From Branchiostoma floridae (taxonomy: Eukaryota; Chordata; Leptocardii; Amphioxiformes; Branchiostomatidae): a DNA stretch of 64,000 bases. Below, in pieces: positions 1 through 12,100 of the stretch. The notes under the pieces were generated by a model. That model saw nothing but the letters and a program-made list of their open reading frames with translations. It was not told the DNA's origin and searched no databases. The first letter of the stretch is position 1, and every line of letters starts with the position of its first letter. Where the stretch lies: contig NC_049995.1 of assembly GCF_000003815.2 (NCBI RefSeq), positions 1,082,587 through 1,146,586 on the forward strand, given 5' to 3'. The position numbers and the translations under genes were made by a program.

Positions 1-336
1 CCACGGTGCTGAAAATAGCACACACACACACACCTGTCCGTGATGATGAACATCACACACACACACACACACACACACACCTGTCCGTGGTGCTGAAAAT
101 CACACACAACACAAACAGACACACTTGTCCGTGGTGCATCATACACACACACACACACACACATAACAGACACACCTGTCCGTGGTGCTGAACATCATAC
201 ACACACACACACACACACACACCTGTCCGTGATGATGAACATCACGCGCACACACACACACACACCTGTCTGTGATGATGAACATCACGCGCACACACAC
301 ACACACACACACACCTGTCCATGATGATGAACATCA

Positions 337-373
<37 letters not shown>

Positions 374-393
374 GTCCGTGATGATGAACATCA

Positions 394-428
<35 letters not shown>

Positions 429-448
429 GTCCGTGATGATGAACATCA

Positions 449-483
<35 letters not shown>

Positions 484-553
484 GTCCGTGATGATGAACA
501 TCACGCGCGCACACACACACACACACACACCTGTCCGTGGTGCTGAAAATTAC
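1..553. repeat. CA-rich compound minisatellite
   Basis: About eleven units, each with the core CTGTCCGTGATGATGAACAT followed by CACGCG and a variable (CA)n run, giving a period of roughly 45-55 bp. Two core variants alternate: 'gatgatgaacatcac' and 'gtggtgctgaaaat'. Open frames across it are low-complexity artefacts. Confidence 0.9.
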
Positions 554-1367
554 ACGCGCTTAAAAAAAATCGTAATGAGTAGTAAAACTATGAGTTAAAC
601 AACTTTATTTAGTAGCAATAGTATAACCAACATGTACACGTTATGCCAACTTCTTTCATAATCACCGCTTTACACAAAATACAGCAACACTTAACTACAA
701 ATTAGTTTTAGCAATGCTATGTATGCTATCTAAAAGACTTTTATCCGGTGAAACACTAACACAGATACATGTATGTATGTTTCATCTGCGTGGAGCTTTG
801 ATAAGAGGTTAAGGAGACAAACATCCATGAAGTAATTCTGGTTTTTGCTAAGATGTTTGATACCCTTTTTAACAGGAATAACAATTTCTTTTAAACCTGT
901 TTGCATTTATGCCCTGGTAGCTATTTCTTGTATTAAACTGATGCAGTGTAGCAACCCGGAACCTAACCTCTGCTTGGATAGGAGGTGATTGGTTCAAGCT
1001 TACTGGCGCCAGATGTGAACTGTACCACAACTTGGAAATGGGGGTGTTTATCTTTGGCATCAATTTATCTAGAAATGATAAGTTACAGTGCCTTAGTGTC
1101 ATCTTGTGCATATTACCACACAAATGTCAAAGTACACATAAATCTATCAAAGGATCTTGAGTTAAAGCTGCGCACACACAGACACAACCAATCCCAAACG
1201 TAGGAGATGAATCTATATATTAATGGAAGTCATAAGATATCTTGAAACCCATTTCTTATGATGTGAAGCATTCTTGTTCTGTATAAAGACGAGAACAGTA
1301 CGATTGTTCTGAAAATATCAGTTGTCTGATAAGATCTGATAATGCTGAGCTATCTATTGAATCAATT
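554..1367. other. stretch without recognisable gene
   Basis: AT-rich sequence downstream of the Rho GTPase gene. I see no exon with splice borders and coding character. It may include the distal 3' end of the Rho transcript: a minus-strand AATAAA lies at 604-609. Confidence 0.4.
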
Positions 1368-1372
1368 TAAAG

Positions 1373-1740
1373 CAGGGTTCTCCCCACTATACTCTCAGCC
1401 AGCTCCACTATACTATTTTTCAAATTTAGTGTGTTTTTTCCCTATTTTCTTTGTTAGTTTTGCTAAGATTAATGACAATTGACAGATTTTTGTACCAAGT
1501 GGCATCACTTTTCCAGTCAGCATTGTCTGCAAAAACTTGTGAATGAGCAATGATCAAAACAATAGTAGTTTTGCCACTTCACAACAAAGGAATAACAACA
1601 GTATATTATACTTGTAGTATTTCTATTTGACACCCTCTGTCATTGCAAAATGAACCCATTTTCATGAAAGTGCAGCGCGTTGGTGCGGTTTATTTTTGCC
1701 AGCCCCTCCACTATACTAAAAAATTCTGGGGAGAACCCTG
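1373..1740. mobile_element. MITE with CAGGGTTCTCCCCA ends and 5-bp TSD
   Basis: The left end CAGGGTTCTCCCCA (1373-1386) is the inverted copy of the right end TGGGGAGAACCCTG (1727-1740). Directly flanking both ends is TAAAG (1368-1372 and 1741-1745), a 5-bp target duplication. Inner copies of 'ccactatac' follow each end. There is no coding capacity. The CAGGG start suggests a hAT-type non-autonomous element. It lies 124 bp past the Rho GTPase stop codon and carries a minus-strand AATAAA (1689-1694) that the Rho transcript could use. Confidence 0.7.
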
Positions 1741-1863
1741 TAAAGTGTTGTTTTTTCACATAAAAAACAAGGACAACAAAAAACGCGTGCAAGGATATGT
1801 CCAGTTTAGAATCGATTGATATATACATGTCTAACCACATTTCTTCGAGAATGTTGACATATC

Positions 1864-4800
1864 CTAGAAAATGGTGCATTTCCTGCGACGCCTGCTCCTT
1901 TTCTTCTTCTTAGGAGCAAATAAGGTTGCTATGATGGCCTCGTCAAAGACGTTCTTGATGCCCAGCTGAGTGAGAGCGGAGCACTCCGCGTAAGACTCCG
2001 CGCCTGTCTCCTTCGCCAGCTTCTGCCCCTGCGCAGCGGTGACTGGGCGCTGTCCGGTCTGCTGCAGTTCCTCCAAAGTCCGCGGGTCGTCGCGTCGGTC
2101 AATCTGTTCATGATCATGCGAACACAAACGAGTAACTTTGAAAAAAGTTTTGATCTATCAATTTTTAGCATAAATCTTGACATGAAACGCTAAAAGCAAT
2201 CTTAAGAGGACCTTTCATACAACATTCCCTGCGACTTTTATAGACAAAACTTGCGCGTCCAAAATTACGAAGCAGGTAATACATTTACTATGTAACCGTC
2301 ACATACTGTAAATGCATTTAAGTTCGCGGGGATTTAATTTCGCGGTAGCGGGAAAATGGACTTTTCGCGGTGGTTTTAATTTCGCGGTAGCACCATGCAC
2401 TGTAGTCTCTTACTGTTATAGAAAAATGTTTGCGGTGGTTTTAAATTCGCGGTGAAACGGCCGCCGCGAAAACCGCGAAGATTAATTATATATATAATCC
2501 ACCGCGAACATTTCTGCATTTACAGTATTTCGAACGATTTTCATGTAGAATTTTCCAGCAGGCCGTGACCGAACCAAACACCGGCAAGGATCTAAGACCG
2601 TCTTTCCCATAACAAGACAGCCCAATTTCGTACGACACATGCACGCACGGCTTTCCCAAGGGCGCCCCCAGTTTCCGATTGCGGCGACTGTGATCTGTCC
2701 GGTATTTCGGTCTACGTCTCGAATCGGAGTTTCTTTATACCCCCCTCACATTAGGCGNNNNNNNNNNNNNNNNNNNNNNNNNNNNNNNNNNNNNNNNNNN
2801 NNNNNNNNNNNNNNNNNNNNNNNNNNNNNNNNNNNNNNNNNNNNNNNNNNNNNNNNNGGGCGCAAAACTTAATGAAGACGGTGGAAAGCCGTTTCTTGCT
2901 TCTTTCCGAGAAACTTATTGATACCGTCTGTCGCCTCTTTATTTTTGGTACATTATGTAGTGAAATTCTTATTTTAGACCCAAAAAGTATCATTTGTTAT
3001 CAATTTTTTATCGAAGCTGTTTAGAAAAAAAAAAACGAATTTCCCCAGGATACCGACCTACATGGTAGAAAAGGCTAAATTATTCGTGTTTGTGAAAACC
3101 TTAAGTTTGGCGAGAGAGGTCTCATACCTGAGTTCCCACTAGGACAATGGGCGTGTCCGGTTGGTAGTGACGTAACTCGGGGATCCATTTCTCCCGCACG
3201 TTCGCAAAGGATGTCGGGTTCACCACCGAGAAACACACCAAAAACACTGACGTCATCGGGTACGCCAACGGCCGTAAACGGTCATAATCTTCCTGTAGTG
3301 TGTGAGATATGATTTAACCTTCCATTTTATTGTTCAAAAAGCAAAAATAAAGACGGTATATTCTATCATATAAATGCCTAATGACTAGATTAAATAAGCA
3401 TAAAGGATTTCAGTTGGGCGAACAAGTTACTGTTGTCAATGCTTACAGCACATGCTACTTATGATTAGCTTAAGTCCTAAAATGGCACTGAAAAGATACA
3501 TACATGATAAAATAGGATGGTTGAAACTAACTAAGATGAAATAAATCTCTACTGCACCGAATTAGAAAAAAAAGTCTTGAGGTTTTAACATCGAAAACTT
3601 AAAAGTATTCATTTGGGCGCTACTTTTGTATTTAAAATGAAACTTAAAAATGGATCGGACAAAAACAAAAGATACACTTGAGTTGGAAAGGCATATTTCC
3701 GCCGTTAACAAACAGGCATTGATTAGAGAAGATGATAAACAAATGAAATAGATACATATCCGTTTCATTGGTGATCACAAAACAGTTTGCGATACGACCC
3801 TTTCTTCTTCTTTATGCTTTGTTAAATAGCTAATATTTTGAAGTGGCTTCGCGATGGATACGGGTTTTATTTTTAGCCAATTGCAATCACACCAAAAGTG
3901 TGTTGAGTTCTATTGCATGCGGAGTTTCAACCCCTGAGGGCTATCTCATTCACGGAACCTTCATATGAATCTCATTCGAACGTAAGCTAAGTACGAATTT
4001 TCACGTGAATAGAGTGAGAAAATAGGTGGTAAGTGCCTTTCTAAGGACAACAGTAGGACCTGCTATGGATTCGAACCCTCAACCTTTAGATGCCATGAAG
4101 AGCACCTTGCTAATGTGCAATTATTTCAATTCGTTTAGACGTACCTGTCCAGCCGTGTCGAACAGTCCCAGGTTGTACGGCGTGCCACCCACCACTATGT
4201 TCACTGTGGGGCAGAGATAAACCAAAGAGTAAAAACACCAGTTTCACACTTTTCACACTTCCCATAATTCTTTACGGGATCGTCGTAAAACCGCTGCGTT
4301 GCGTTCACGTCAACAAATTCACCTTTCTCACGCGGCGGCCATGATAGATCGAAAACGAGGTCAACGAGGTAAACAAAAGACTGTCCATCATGATTGGTGT
4401 AGTTCAGCCAATGACGCCGAGCAATTAGGAAAGCGACTAATAAGGGAATTGCTGCATGTCCGTCAAATATTTGCATCATTATCTTTTTCTTTTGCATCTC
4501 ATTATAGGGGACTATTAGACCAGTCTACGCTACTCTAAATTGCTTCATCTTTCGGTGCATAACACTAGTTATAATATTTATCATTTGATCTGATATTGTG
4601 AAAATTTGTGTGTTTTTATGGACAACTGAATACACACTCTCATTGATTTTTGCCCAATTTCAACAACAACAAAAAACAAGATTGTTTTCTTCTTCAGGGG
4701 TGGTCCAAAAGACCAAAATGAGTTAATAGATTTGTTATAAGCTAAGAATTGTATGTAGGAGTGACACTAGAATGGTAACCTTGACTGTAGTTGCAGAAGC

Positions 4801-6005
4801 GAATCTTACTGAATATTGGCACCAATATGGAAACCATAAGTGTAAGTGATACCGGTCTGCCACATTAGTGTCACATTTACTACACTAGTGCACTTCTTGA
4901 ATACAAGAATAAGTGACTTGTTGGCTGTGGTACCACTTAAGCTCTTGTTACAACGTTTATTGTGTCTATTTTGACAATTTGGCAGCTTCTTTTTTTACCC
5001 ATCTGGTGTTCTTCACGCTATCTCATTATTTTTGCACTCTGCATATGATGTCATCAATAAAATATACTTGCTGTGGCCTAAGGGATGATGTATGATGATC
5101 TATTAGGTCTTTACTTTCTTATTGTCACACATATTTAGCTTATCTATAGAAATCACCCTACTTCCACCCTGTACACACATTACTTACAAGGCCGTAAGAG
5201 CTTCATAATCTAATGTCTATCGATCGGACACTGTGTGAAGGTTGGACAAAATGATAAGATCACTTCGCAAACAACACAGAAAATGGTGTGGAGCGAAATC
5301 TTTGTGATCATGTATGCAAACAATTTTTTCTTCACATTCTGGATTTTTTTCAGTAGTATAATTTTATCAAGTCTCGCCATTAAAAAGATCGATATCATGG
5401 CAGAATTAAAATTCAGAACGACTATTCTATGGGTCAAAACCTTACAGCATACCCTTTTTCGTCGAATTATACCATTTTATATAAACTGTCTAAGATGTAT
5501 TTAGTATTCATTCCTTAAACGCATGTGCACCTCCACCCTTAAATATGAGTGTAGGTCACTGATTTATCAGATAGGGCTATGGCAATTGTAGAACAATGTT
5601 CTATTGTAAAACAATGTTCTACTGATAAGTGCTTTTTTTTTGTTATGCAAATGTACCTTGATTTCATACGTCCATAAACAGGAATAATAGCTACGAAAAT
5701 GTGTATGACACGACTCCAAAATCAAGTAGAAACACATAATAAACCTGGGGTAGACATTTTCGATAGGCAATGGTTTACGTAATGTTCAAGACAGGTACGA
5801 TTTTAACGAAATCGTACGACGGTCGTGCGACAAAGGTGACCATCGCTGTGAGAAGGACTATGGAGGTCTTACCTGCGTAGTTGTCGAAGACTGTGGGGAC
5901 GTAGACAGTCGGAAACTGTCCGGTAGCGTAGCACATCAGTAGGCACGTCTTCCCCACCGCCCCGTCCCCCACTACCACACACTTCAGCGTCTCTATGTTA
6001 GCCAT
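1864..6005 (-). CDS. Rho-family small GTPase, Cdc42/RhoQ-like (4 exons)
   Basis: Minus-strand exons are 5873-6005, 4145-4203, 3128-3292 and 1864-2103; all introns are GT-AG and the phases join, giving 198 residues, the usual Rho length. The switch cycles between GDP and GTP and controls actin and membrane dynamics at membranes. Visible motifs: P-loop GDGAVGKT; switch I with YVPTVFDNY (effector Thr); DTAGQED with the catalytic Gln; TQID as G4; CSAL as G5; the Rho insert helix around DDPRTLEEL; a polybasic tail [10 protein letters not shown]; and a CAAX box CTIF ending in Phe, which predicts geranylgeranylation. '[19 protein letters not shown]' and 'KLAKE' resemble RhoQ/TC10 more than Cdc42, but the Cys-rich RhoQ tail is missing, so I name only the subfamily. 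The start is MANIETLK at 6005; two upstream in-frame ATGs (6032, 6014) would add 9 or 3 residues. No inactivating change is seen. Confidence 0.93.
2304..2527. mobile_element. TA-flanked MITE with GCGG-rich inner repeats
   Basis: The ends TACTGTAAATGCATTTAAGT (2304) and AACATTTCTGCATTTACAGTA (to 2527) are imperfect inverted repeats bordered by TA, as in Tc1/mariner-derived MITEs. The inside repeats 'gcggtggtttta..ttcgcggt'. It lies in the last intron of the Rho gene. A diverged copy in the opposite orientation is at 12586-12941. Confidence 0.65.
2758..2857. other. assembly gap (100 N)
   Basis: Run of N in the last intron of the Rho GTPase gene. The 19 bases before it (taccccc-ctcacattaggcg) match the left end of the element at 36960-37771, so the gap probably hides another copy of that element. 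Confidence 0.95.
4026..4125 (-). mobile_element. tRNA-derived SINE fragment
   Basis: On the minus strand GGTTCGAATCC (4068-4078) is a good pol III box B, preceded by a tRNA-like body and followed by a tail containing 'AGAAAGGCACTTA'. The same tail follows a box B at 8211-8340, so both belong to one SINE family. Box A is degenerate. Confidence 0.5.
4795..4915 (-). repeat. dispersed repeat, copy 1
   Basis: The reverse complement contains CAAGAAGTGCACTAGTGTAG followed by alternating GTGATACTAGTGTGG-like words. It matches 14288-14400 on the plus strand. Family unknown; it lies in intron 1 of the Rho gene. Confidence 0.5.
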
Positions 6006-6029
6006 ACTTCCCATAGCAACACTCCAGTC

Positions 6030-6360
6030 CAATAAATAGTTAACGTTAATACAAATCCAAGATTAAGTATTATATACGCTACGCACAGCTAAATAGATAG
6101 ATGCGTACCTTCTCTAATTCATCTGCTTGTACGAAAACTACGCGCCAGTATTTATATTGCTGCCCTTATTTTAAATATGACATCAGAAATAATTGACCAA
6201 TCAGAGACCAGACCTTGGATCCCCCTGACCAATAGAAGATCTCTTCCCAAAATAGCTTCCGTGACGTCAGCTATAAGTACACTGTGTGTTGGACACCACC
6301 AAACAAACCCGGAAGCGAAGACGATCACAGTAGGACGCGGTATAGGTGAGCTTTTATTCT
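6030..6360. promoter_or_regulatory. possible bidirectional promoter, Rho GTPase / cpRAS
   Basis: Inference. This block lies just upstream of the Rho start and holds a candidate non-coding first exon for the plus-strand gene: 'gacgcggtatag' runs into a good donor GTGAGC at 6346. The first recognised cpRAS coding exon has a usable acceptor (ttcag at 8981-8985), so a 5' UTR exon here spliced to 8986 is plausible. No TATA box is evident. Confidence 0.3.
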
Positions 6361-6419
6361 CTATCTGCATATTTTCTACGTTATTTGTTATAACCAATGG
6401 CCTGGTCGAGGTAAACTAA

Positions 6420-8210
6420 CGAAGTGACAATCTACTTGTAGAATGTTTCGTTACGAACCGAAGCGTTGTTGTGCGCTGAAAACCTTTACGGTATAAAGTA
6501 ACGTTACACCTGCACTGTAGGTACATGTACTAACGTCACGGGAGTACAATACAACATGCCGGCTTGGCGTTTTCACAATTACAAGGTAACAAACCGCCAG
6601 TAACACTGTTATCTAGCCAAGAGGCATGCCTTCACATGTTACATGTGTTTGTATCAAGTATATGAGGTCACTGTTTGTAAATAGAGCACAGAGAGATATT
6701 GCGTACTTATGATGCAACGTTGACTTCTAATCCAAGGGGCGTTTACCTCTAACTTAGCTCCGATTACGTGACAGTCAAAGGCGTTCTTTTGAATCAAGTT
6801 TCATAATTCTGCGATATAGCCTAAAACAGATCTGTTAAGACCTCGCCAATTTGGTTCATATGTGTACTTAACTGTGTACGTATACCGTACTGTTCAAGGG
6901 GCAAATGTTCAAGTCTTTTGTCATTGCGGTATCTATCAGTCATAGTCATCTACTATCGAGAGAGAAAACTAGAGTTGTACAGGCTAGAAATAACAGGTGG
7001 TTCAGAATACCATTGTGACATTGGCGCACTTATGACGTTCTTGCTTTCCTTGTATTCCTAAATAGTAGTTAGGTGTACTAATGATCTCGTTAACGTTACA
7101 TTAAAATGAATAAAAGACAATACGAGACGCTTTGACGTGAACGAAACGGTGCGTCCACATTTGCCGAAGGTCGTTGTTCGATTGTTATGTCGTACTGCGT
7201 TGTACGATTTTTATGTCGTAGGACTGCGTTTAAGATTGTTATGTCGCAAGCTTAAGACTACGTTGTACGATTGCCATTTCCTAGGACTGCGTTGAACGTA
7301 ATGCTTGTTACATTGTAGGATTGCGTTGCACCGGATTGTTATGTCGTAAGACTACAGAACCAACCGCTGACAAGCATCAAAGACGGCTGAAAGTTTTACA
7401 GCACATGGACAACTATGGACCTAGCCTGGGTACCATCGGGAAAGTAGTTCGCCTCGGCGTTCATTATATACTATATGCAGTTTCTCTGCTGTAAAAGCGA
7501 ACATAGGAGCGAACTACTATCCGGATGGTACCCAGGCTACTATGGAACATACTAGTAGTTAACGTTATAAACAAATGTATAGTCGGTTCGGTGTGCTGTG
7601 ACACTGACAGGTATTCACGGTTGACTGCACGCCATGTCAAAACAAGCTTTTGTTTTCATGTCCCGCGGTGACTCACGTCCCCATTTAGCCGCTGACGTCT
7701 CAAAGGCCGTGTCAGAACAAAACACGTCACAAACAAACATTTTGCCTGGGAGGGAAAATGTTGTGTCTTCGACCGATCCTAGCCAAAAATTGCCCAAACA
7801 AGCGTTTCTGGTGACAATGAAAGTAAAATTGTCCACGTGACAATTGTTGCTCTGTTTTTCTCTATTGCTGCTATTGGACAGAGACAATGACTATATGGCA
7901 CTGTATACATAAACTCAAGTTAATGAGTTTTGCCGCATATAAAGAACAATAGATCTAAGCTTGATAAGGTAATGGTAGGGGTCTTTAGGGCATTAATCTC
8001 GAAGGATAGTTCGGCAAGGTCAAGTTGGGTAGTATTATATTCAACCAGGATGTATGTACACTCAGGGCATAGCTCCGTTTTTTAGGAGTTCATTTCATTG
8101 GAACATTAGAACGCAATTACAAAATAGAAACAGCACAAGTTCCTATCTACGGGCACATAAATGCAGTAAAAGATATTAAGTAAGTGGATAAACAGGTGAA
8201 CTGAAGAGAA
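6420..8210. other. intergenic stretch, no gene seen
   Basis: Apart from the foldback at 7422-7539, I see no coding exon. At about 7150-7350 there is a degenerate direct repeat built on 'cgttgtacgattgttatgtcgtaggactgcgtt'-like units (about 45-50 bp, four to five copies). Confidence 0.4.
7422..7539. mobile_element. short foldback element with TAGCCTGGGTACCATC ends
   Basis: TAGCCTGGGTACCATC at 7422 is matched in inverted form by GATGGTACCCAGGCTA ending at 7539, and the inverted match continues through 'gtagttcgc'. CTATGGA occurs on both sides (7413-7419 and 7540-7546), a probable target duplication. Non-coding. Confidence 0.65.
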
Positions 8211-8340
8211 TCGTGTTAAGTGCCTTTCCCAGTGACAAAACCATGATCGGTATCATGCAATTACAAGGGATTCGAACCCAAGGCCTCTGGTTTCAGGGCT
8301 ACAAACCATCTAAGTATTTAACACTCTGCTGCCAGACGAG
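8211..8340 (-). mobile_element. tRNA-derived SINE
   Basis: On the minus strand GGGTTCGAATCCC (8267-8279) is a near-consensus box B, preceded by GGTTTGTAGCCCTGAAACCAG and followed by a tail with 'GGGAAAGGCACTTA'. It shares that tail with the fragment at 4026-4125. Confidence 0.55.
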
Positions 8341-8354
8341 AGCTTGCAAGGGTT

Positions 8355-8822
8355 ACTGTAAACATCATGTACGTACCTCACACGACCATGCTCAGTGTCC
8401 CGGTGGCTCGATGCTCCCGCCGCACCAATCACTCACAAACGTTGCAGGCCATCGCGTGCAGGAACAACTACTACAGGCTCTCGTTCTTCCCTTGTACCAT
8501 CAGAGAGTGGAATGAACTTGAGCCTGGTGTGGCGGAGGCGGGGTCTCTCTCCCAGTTCAAAACTGAGCTGGGGAGGACCCTGCTGCATTGAGCCACCCCC
8601 ACACGTCTTGTATATATGTAAATATGTGTTCTATTAACCCACTAAATTCACCTGTCCTGTCTTTTGCACACAGAAAATCAGTTTGTTTTCATTTCCCCTA
8701 GCATTTTTCCTTTATTTTCCCATGTCTATTTGTACTGGTCACTTGTATTGTAATTTACCCATGCGTAGTCTACCAATAATCTCAAAAATTGAGGCTAGGC
8801 AGTACGAAAGAAGAAGAAGAAC
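8355..8822 (+). mobile_element. 3' remnant of a non-LTR retrotransposon
   Basis: The frame 8367-8591 encodes NNYYRLSFFPCTIREWNELE followed by a short tail and stop. This matches the 'SFFPRTIREWNSLP' motif at the C-terminus of CR1/L2/Jockey-type LINE reverse transcriptases. After the stop comes a non-coding stretch ending in (GAA)n at about 8811-8821, a likely 3' tail. The element is heavily 5'-truncated. Confidence 0.6.
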
Positions 8823-9014
8823 ATGTGTAGTAAGGTGCAGTGACCATTGTAATTCTTTGTTTGCTTCAGCTGTGCATATAAATGTATCGTGTTAGAAATA
8901 AATGTATGTGACGGATAACGTAACACTACCCGAATTATTTTGTTCAGCGTTTCTAATAGAACTTAAAACACTATATATGCTTCAGACGTACAAGTTACCG
9001 CATACACCGTCGGA

Positions 9015-9140
9015 ATGCAGTTCGGAAGTGAGTTCGTGTATCTTCGGGATCACCCGGACGAGAGTGAAGAGTCCGTAGACGAGGACGAAGAGGTCCGAGC
9101 TTTCTCCAAGCGCCGTAACAGCGGTCAGGATGACGGGAAG
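9015..9140 (+). CDS. cpRAS gene, N-terminal exon
   Basis: Encodes [16 protein letters not shown], then a run rich in Glu/Asp/Ser and a basic KRRNS patch. The donor is AAG|GTAGGG, phase 0, matching the next exon. If translation starts further upstream, the exon begins at 8986 after ttcag and adds about nine residues (VQVTAYTVG). Confidence 0.75.
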
Positions 9141-12100
9141 GTAGGGTCTGTTATTATTCTGCGTGTGTGTTTATAGAAAATGATGGCACTTTACCAAACT
9201 AGTAACATGCCATCATGTTGGAAGATCACAGAATTGATAATGCAAATGATTTGCATTAGTCATATCTATTTATGTTCCTCTTCCAAGTTGTATATGTACT
9301 GAATATGACATTAATGGCATTAATCACATTCTATCAATCATTCTATCAATCAATCAATCGATTGATCATAATCAATCTATCAATCATTATTGCACAGCAA
9401 TTCTAACAATGTATGGGGCGTATCGTCAGTTTACCTTTATTCGAGGGGTAATCTATATTCGATGGTTTAAAACAGGGTATTCAGGGACGTCAATTCGACG
9501 GGCGGTGGTTTTAAACTGCAAAATTTTGAAAATGTCGGTCCACTGAAATATTGTGAACAACGGATATAGGTTACCCCGCGGATAAAGGTGAACTAGCGTT
9601 ACTAGTGAGTGAGAGCATTACTACAGCATGCAATGCATTTACAGAACATCAAGGCTAACATCTACGCATTTCAAAGTACTGATTTTCCTCACTAATGAAG
9701 TTCTAACTTGCACAATGAACATAACATTGCGTGGGTCTTCTTTGAAGTTACCTACATTACAGGGAAAGAATCATGGACATTCACTCCTCTCTTCTTGACT
9801 TGTCCTGTTTCGAAATCTGCAAATGAAATGGTGCCTGTAGTTCCAATTAAAGCCGTTAGAGGGCCTTCTGTCGCTTTTTGTCGACAAGGAAATCGATCTC
9901 CTAACAAAAATTTGTGACGCTTGCCTGTTCAGAGGATCCAAACTGACTGTATTACCATAGCATTCCGGCAGGGGCTATAATCTGATCGTTTCTTGTTTTC
10001 ACCACCTTCTACTAACTTACATACAGAATATGATCAGGACCCATCCGTGTCTTCACGAGCTATGTTGTTCACAATTAAACAAACAGAGAAAGCACGCGAT
10101 AACATGATATATCTTAGTCGTACAGAACAGTTACTTTTGTGTGTTGTATCAATAATTTGGACACGAGTATGCTACGGCTATGGAAAAGATAGATTTTGTT
10201 ATGCGAAAATGTTTGTCTTCATATTTCCCGTTCAGACCTGCATGTTGGACATCCTGGATACAGCTGGACAGGAGGAGTTCTCCGCCATGAGGGACCAGGT
10301 AGATCAACATCTATGAGATTATCGGTTAATGACAACATAATCATAATGACGATTATGCTGATTATGATTATGATGATAATAATAATCATAGCGATGTTAA
10401 GGATGATAGTGACGATGGCACTGATGTCAGTGATGATGATAATCATGACAATAATGATGATAAAGTAGACTCGAATATGGACATTATTTGTACAGCTCGC
10501 CTTCAAGCATACATACTCGTGTATCCTATACAGAGGAGGGAGGTTGACGTTTTTAAAACACGATATAATGCTTTGTCGTCTGACTGCCCCTCACACCTCT
10601 GTTAAAACGTAGACATGCAAATGTTACCGGCTTTCAGTCACTCTCTTATTGGTCGAACAACTAGATGCCACGCTGTCATTGGTTGGTTTTTAAATGTAAT
10701 TGACAGTCAGGGTCTGTATTAGTTAGTTTTGAACAGATGATTAGATTTTATAAGTGCATTTTATAAGTGTCCTACGCAGGGACATCCAACGGAGAAAACG
10801 CCTGTCTGGATGTACCCTTCTTTCTTAACCGCCATCCTTAGTTCCTGACCTCCCTGCTTATAACTATTAATGAGCTTACCCTTATATATACCCCTTTTGA
10901 AAACTAAAGTTCTATTCTCTGATTGGCTGACAGCTGGTTTTGGCCTGGGGGTGGACGTCCACAGGAACTTAGGGTAACGGTTGAGAAAGCAGGGTACATC
11001 CAGACAGGCGGTTTCTCTGTAGGATGTCCCTGCGTAGGAGGATGTATAAGTGACTTCTATCCCGTTCTGTAGTACATGCGGACAGGGAATGCCTATATCC
11101 TGATATTTGACGTGACGTCACGCGGCAGCCTGGATCAGGCGGGATCTATCTACGAGTGGCTCCTGAAGATCAAGGGTGCAGATCACGTGCCGGCGGTAAG
11201 GGGGCGCTTCTCTAACTACAAATACACTCTACAATGGCATCGTGGGTAGAGTGATTGCCTTGCATACGTATACGTGAGGTGGTGAGGTCGATTCACGACC
11301 AAGCAAAGTACATAAATGGTCGCATATTACTGATTTCTGATCAAACAACGTCAGGATGTACTTTCCAGTGGACTCGCCCCCTACGAGTATCACTTGTATA
11401 GTCGTGTGGTCCGTGAACTATAGAATTTAGAGATGGACGCCGCCCTGAAACCATATGGTGTTAACATGTTGTTTACGCGGTCTCCTTTCCCTAAACCGAA
11501 AATAACATTACTCTTTTCTTCAAGATATGGGACTCATGATCAGCAGTCAAAAGAACAGTAATTCTTGGGCTCAACATATTGAAAATCATATGTGGCCCGA
11601 AGTAGTATAAGGGGCTCAGAATGTCTCTCATTAACATTAACGGTAGCTTAGTACTTACACACATCATAGAAAGTGCATTTACGTATAACTCTAGTAGTCT
11701 GAGGCCATGATAGGTAATAGTAATAATTTTGTCCGTCCCCTGTTTACGACATGTGCTGTACAGGTGCTGTGTGGAAATAAGATCGACCTGTCCGCTAGTC
11801 GTCAGGTCACTGCCGAGGAGGGTCGCCAGGTGGCGCAGCGGCACGGTCTGCCGTATCTAGAGACGTCCGCCAAGACGGGACAGAACGTGGAGGAGGCTTT
11901 TCACGAGGTCATCCGACAGACCCAGAGGGACGGGAAGAACTACAAGGTCAGCGTAGCGATCCACAAAAACGCGGAAATAGCCACACCCAGCGTAATGAGT
12001 GTAATTGTAAGGCATTCCGCTAGAGGGCGCAGCTGCATGGGTAACAGCCAGAACTGATATACTATAGATGGGGTTTGGGCCAGTTTGTTTGTTTGTTTAT

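Noticed and set aside
6-480. Open frames rich in His-Thr or Cys-Val at the left edge
   Set aside because: Translations of (CA)n/(TG)n minisatellite; no coding signal.
11946-12057. Extension of cpRAS exon 4 to the in-frame stop at 12057 as a short isoform
   Set aside because: Would end before the P-loop, giving half a GTPase; the sequence after NYK shows no family likeness.
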